A stretch of 6,067 nt of DNA from Nitrospinae bacterium RIFCSPLOWO2_12_39_16 (GTDB taxonomy: Bacteria; Nitrospinota; Nitrospinia; UBA9942), in NCBI GenBank assembly GCA_001805005.1, contig MHDO01000081.1, positions 1 through 6,067 of the forward strand, given 5' to 3'. Under the pieces are notes generated by a model. The model was not told the DNA's origin, did no database searches, and saw nothing but the letters and a program-made list of their open reading frames with translations. A program made the translations under genes and the position numbers. Below are positions 5,194-6,067 of this stretch, in pieces. Every line of letters begins with the position of its first letter. Position 1 is the first letter of the stretch.

Positions 5194-6067
5194 ATGAACT
5201 TAATTTTAGAGATTAGAAAAATTATGGAAGGGAAGGGGGGGAACCCAATATTCTCCTCACTGTTGTTAATTCTATCATGGTTTTATGGCTTGGGTCACCG
5301 TCTTAGATTGGCTTTATATAATAGAGGAATTTTAAAAACAAAAAATCTTTCAATTCCTGTAATAAGTATAGGTAATTTAACAGCAGGAGGGACAGGAAAG
5401 ACCCCTACGATTATAATGATAGCCGAACTCCTTAAAGGAATGGGTAAGAAAGTTGCTGTTCTAAGCAGGGGTTATAAAGGAAAGGCAGAAGGAGAGATAA
5501 ATGTAGTATCAGATGGCGATAAGATTCTTTTGAATCCTCTGGAGTCAGGTGATGAGCCGTATATGATGGCGGCAAGGCTTAAAGGCATTCCTGTCATCAC
5601 AGGCTCAGATAGATATAAGACTGGTAAATATGCAATAGAAAAATTTGGCACAAAAATCATACTGCTGGATGATGGCTATCAGCATGTTCAATTAGATAGA
5701 AATTTTAATATTCTCTTACTTGATTCAAACTCACCTTTTGGGAATGGCTACTTATTGCCTCGCGGGACACTAAGAGAGCCTGTTTCTTATATAAATAGGG
5801 CGGATATGGTAATATTTACAAAATCCGAAATCCTAAATCCTAAATCAGAAATCCTAAATTTGAAGAATATCCCTATCTGTAAATGCCATTATGTATCCGA
5901 AGGATTTGTTGATATAAATTGTAATAAGGATATCTCATTGGATGGGGTAAAAGGTAAAAAGGGATTTGCATTTTGTGGCATAGCCTCTCCTAAATCCTTT
6001 AATAATTCATTGACGGAAGCTGGTATCAATATAGGAGGGTTTGTTTCATTTGAAGACCACTATCAAT
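5194..6067 (+). CDS. lpxK: Tetraacyldisaccharide 4'-kinase (lipid A 4'-kinase), C-terminus cut by window edge
   Basis: 291 codons are visible before the right edge; full LpxK proteins are usually some 40-60 residues longer. LpxK phosphorylates the 4' position of the disaccharide-1-phosphate lipid A precursor to give lipid IVA, at the cytoplasmic face of the inner membrane. Seen: a hydrophobic, membrane-associating N-terminal helix (about 19-34); PVISIGNLTAGGTGKTP (55-71), the P-loop; SRGYKGK (91-97); GDEP (119-122), with the family's likely catalytic Asp; LLDDGYQH (157-164); LLPRGTLREP (187-196); RADMVIFTK (202-210); and FEDHY (286-290). The ATG at 5194 is preferred over the one at 5224 because it restores the LEIRKIMEGKG segment usual before the membrane helix; neither has a good ribosome-binding site. 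Odd points: a seven-G run (5235-5241) and a heptamer array encoding residues 210-223. Confidence 0.95.
   Translation, partial: MNLILEIRKIMEGKGGNPIFSSLLLILSWFYGLGHRLRLALYNRGILKTKNLSIPVISIGNLTAGGTGKTPTIIMIAELLKGMGKKVAVLSRGYKGKAEGEINVVSDGDKILLNPLESGDEPYMMAARLKGIPVITGSDRYKTGKYAIEKFGTKIILLDDGYQHVQLDRNFNILLLDSNSPFGNGYLLPRGTLREPVSYINRADMVIFTKSEILNPKSEILNLKNIPICKCHYVSEGFVDINCNKDISLDGVKGKKGFAFCGIASPKSFNNSLTEAGINIGGFVSFEDHYQ
5821..5862. repeat. Six-unit heptamer tandem array inside lpxK
   Basis: AAATCCG, AAATCCT, AAATCCT, AAATCAG, AAATCCT and a degenerate AAATTTG, 42 bp with period 7. It encodes exactly 14 residues (210-223), read as KSEILNP then KSEILNL, directly after RADMVIFTK in a surface-loop region that varies in the family. 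Three units equal seven codons, which explains the 7-residue protein repeat. Confidence 0.9.

Noticed and set aside
5224..5226. ATG at 5224 as the lpxK start
   Set aside because: The in-frame ATG at 5194 adds the N-terminal segment usual in the family; with no strong ribosome-binding site at either, this remains a preference rather than proof.
5472..5660. 62-codon minus-strand frame within lpxK
   Set aside because: It lies wholly opposite conserved LpxK motifs (GDEP, LLDDGYQH side) and is a shadow of that gene.
5821..5862. CRISPR-like array
   Set aside because: The repeats are 7 bp, directly adjacent without spacers, and translated within lpxK.

Overview
The window is AT-rich chromosomal DNA from an LPS-making (diderm, Gram-negative) bacterium. 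The evidence is a lipid A kinase gene (lpxK) and two family-9 glycosyltransferases of the heptosyltransferase type. The taxon cannot be fixed from sequence alone. AT-rich coding with many dispersed short palindromes and heptamer arrays recalls Nitrospirota, Desulfobacterota or candidate-phylum genomes, but that is only an impression.

Layout. Four genes read leftward: a DEAD-box RNA helicase with a DbpA-type RNA-binding tail (4877 to 3288), a radical SAM/SPASM protein (3170 to 2208), a GT9 glycosyltransferase (2169 to 1135) and a second GT9 glycosyltransferase (1101 to the left edge, C-terminus missing). lpxK reads rightward from 5194 and runs off the right edge without its C-terminus. Both edge genes are open to the window boundary. 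The radical SAM gene and the two GT9 genes are separated by only 38 and 33 bp and look like one envelope-polysaccharide operon. The helicase is set apart from them by a 117-bp spacer.

Working together. LpxK completes the lipid IVA step of lipid A synthesis. The GT9 enzymes probably add sugars to LPS core or a related surface glycan. The radical SAM protein may modify a sugar, lipid or peptide in the same pathway, but its substrate is not readable. The helicase is probably a general RNA-remodelling protein that happens to lie between the two envelope blocks.

The most interesting content is non-coding or superimposed on coding. (1) An inverted pair of 27-bp REP units (3216-3273), each with the GTAG foot typical of RAYT-associated REPs, differs at three stem pairs that are all compensated. 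(2) Degenerate 7-bp tandem arrays occur at four places, two of them inside the GT9 and lpxK reading frames, where loss or gain of one unit would shift the frame. (3) A 96-bp MITE-like element with 11-bp terminal inverted repeats and TTTA flanks contains the best deaD promoter. (4) The predicted deaD leader of about 130 nt carries a long imperfect hairpin just before the ribosome-binding site. (5) A dispersed-repeat-like hairpin fills the gap between the two GT9 genes and supplies the stop codon of the first. No rRNA, tRNA, CRISPR array or transposase gene was seen.
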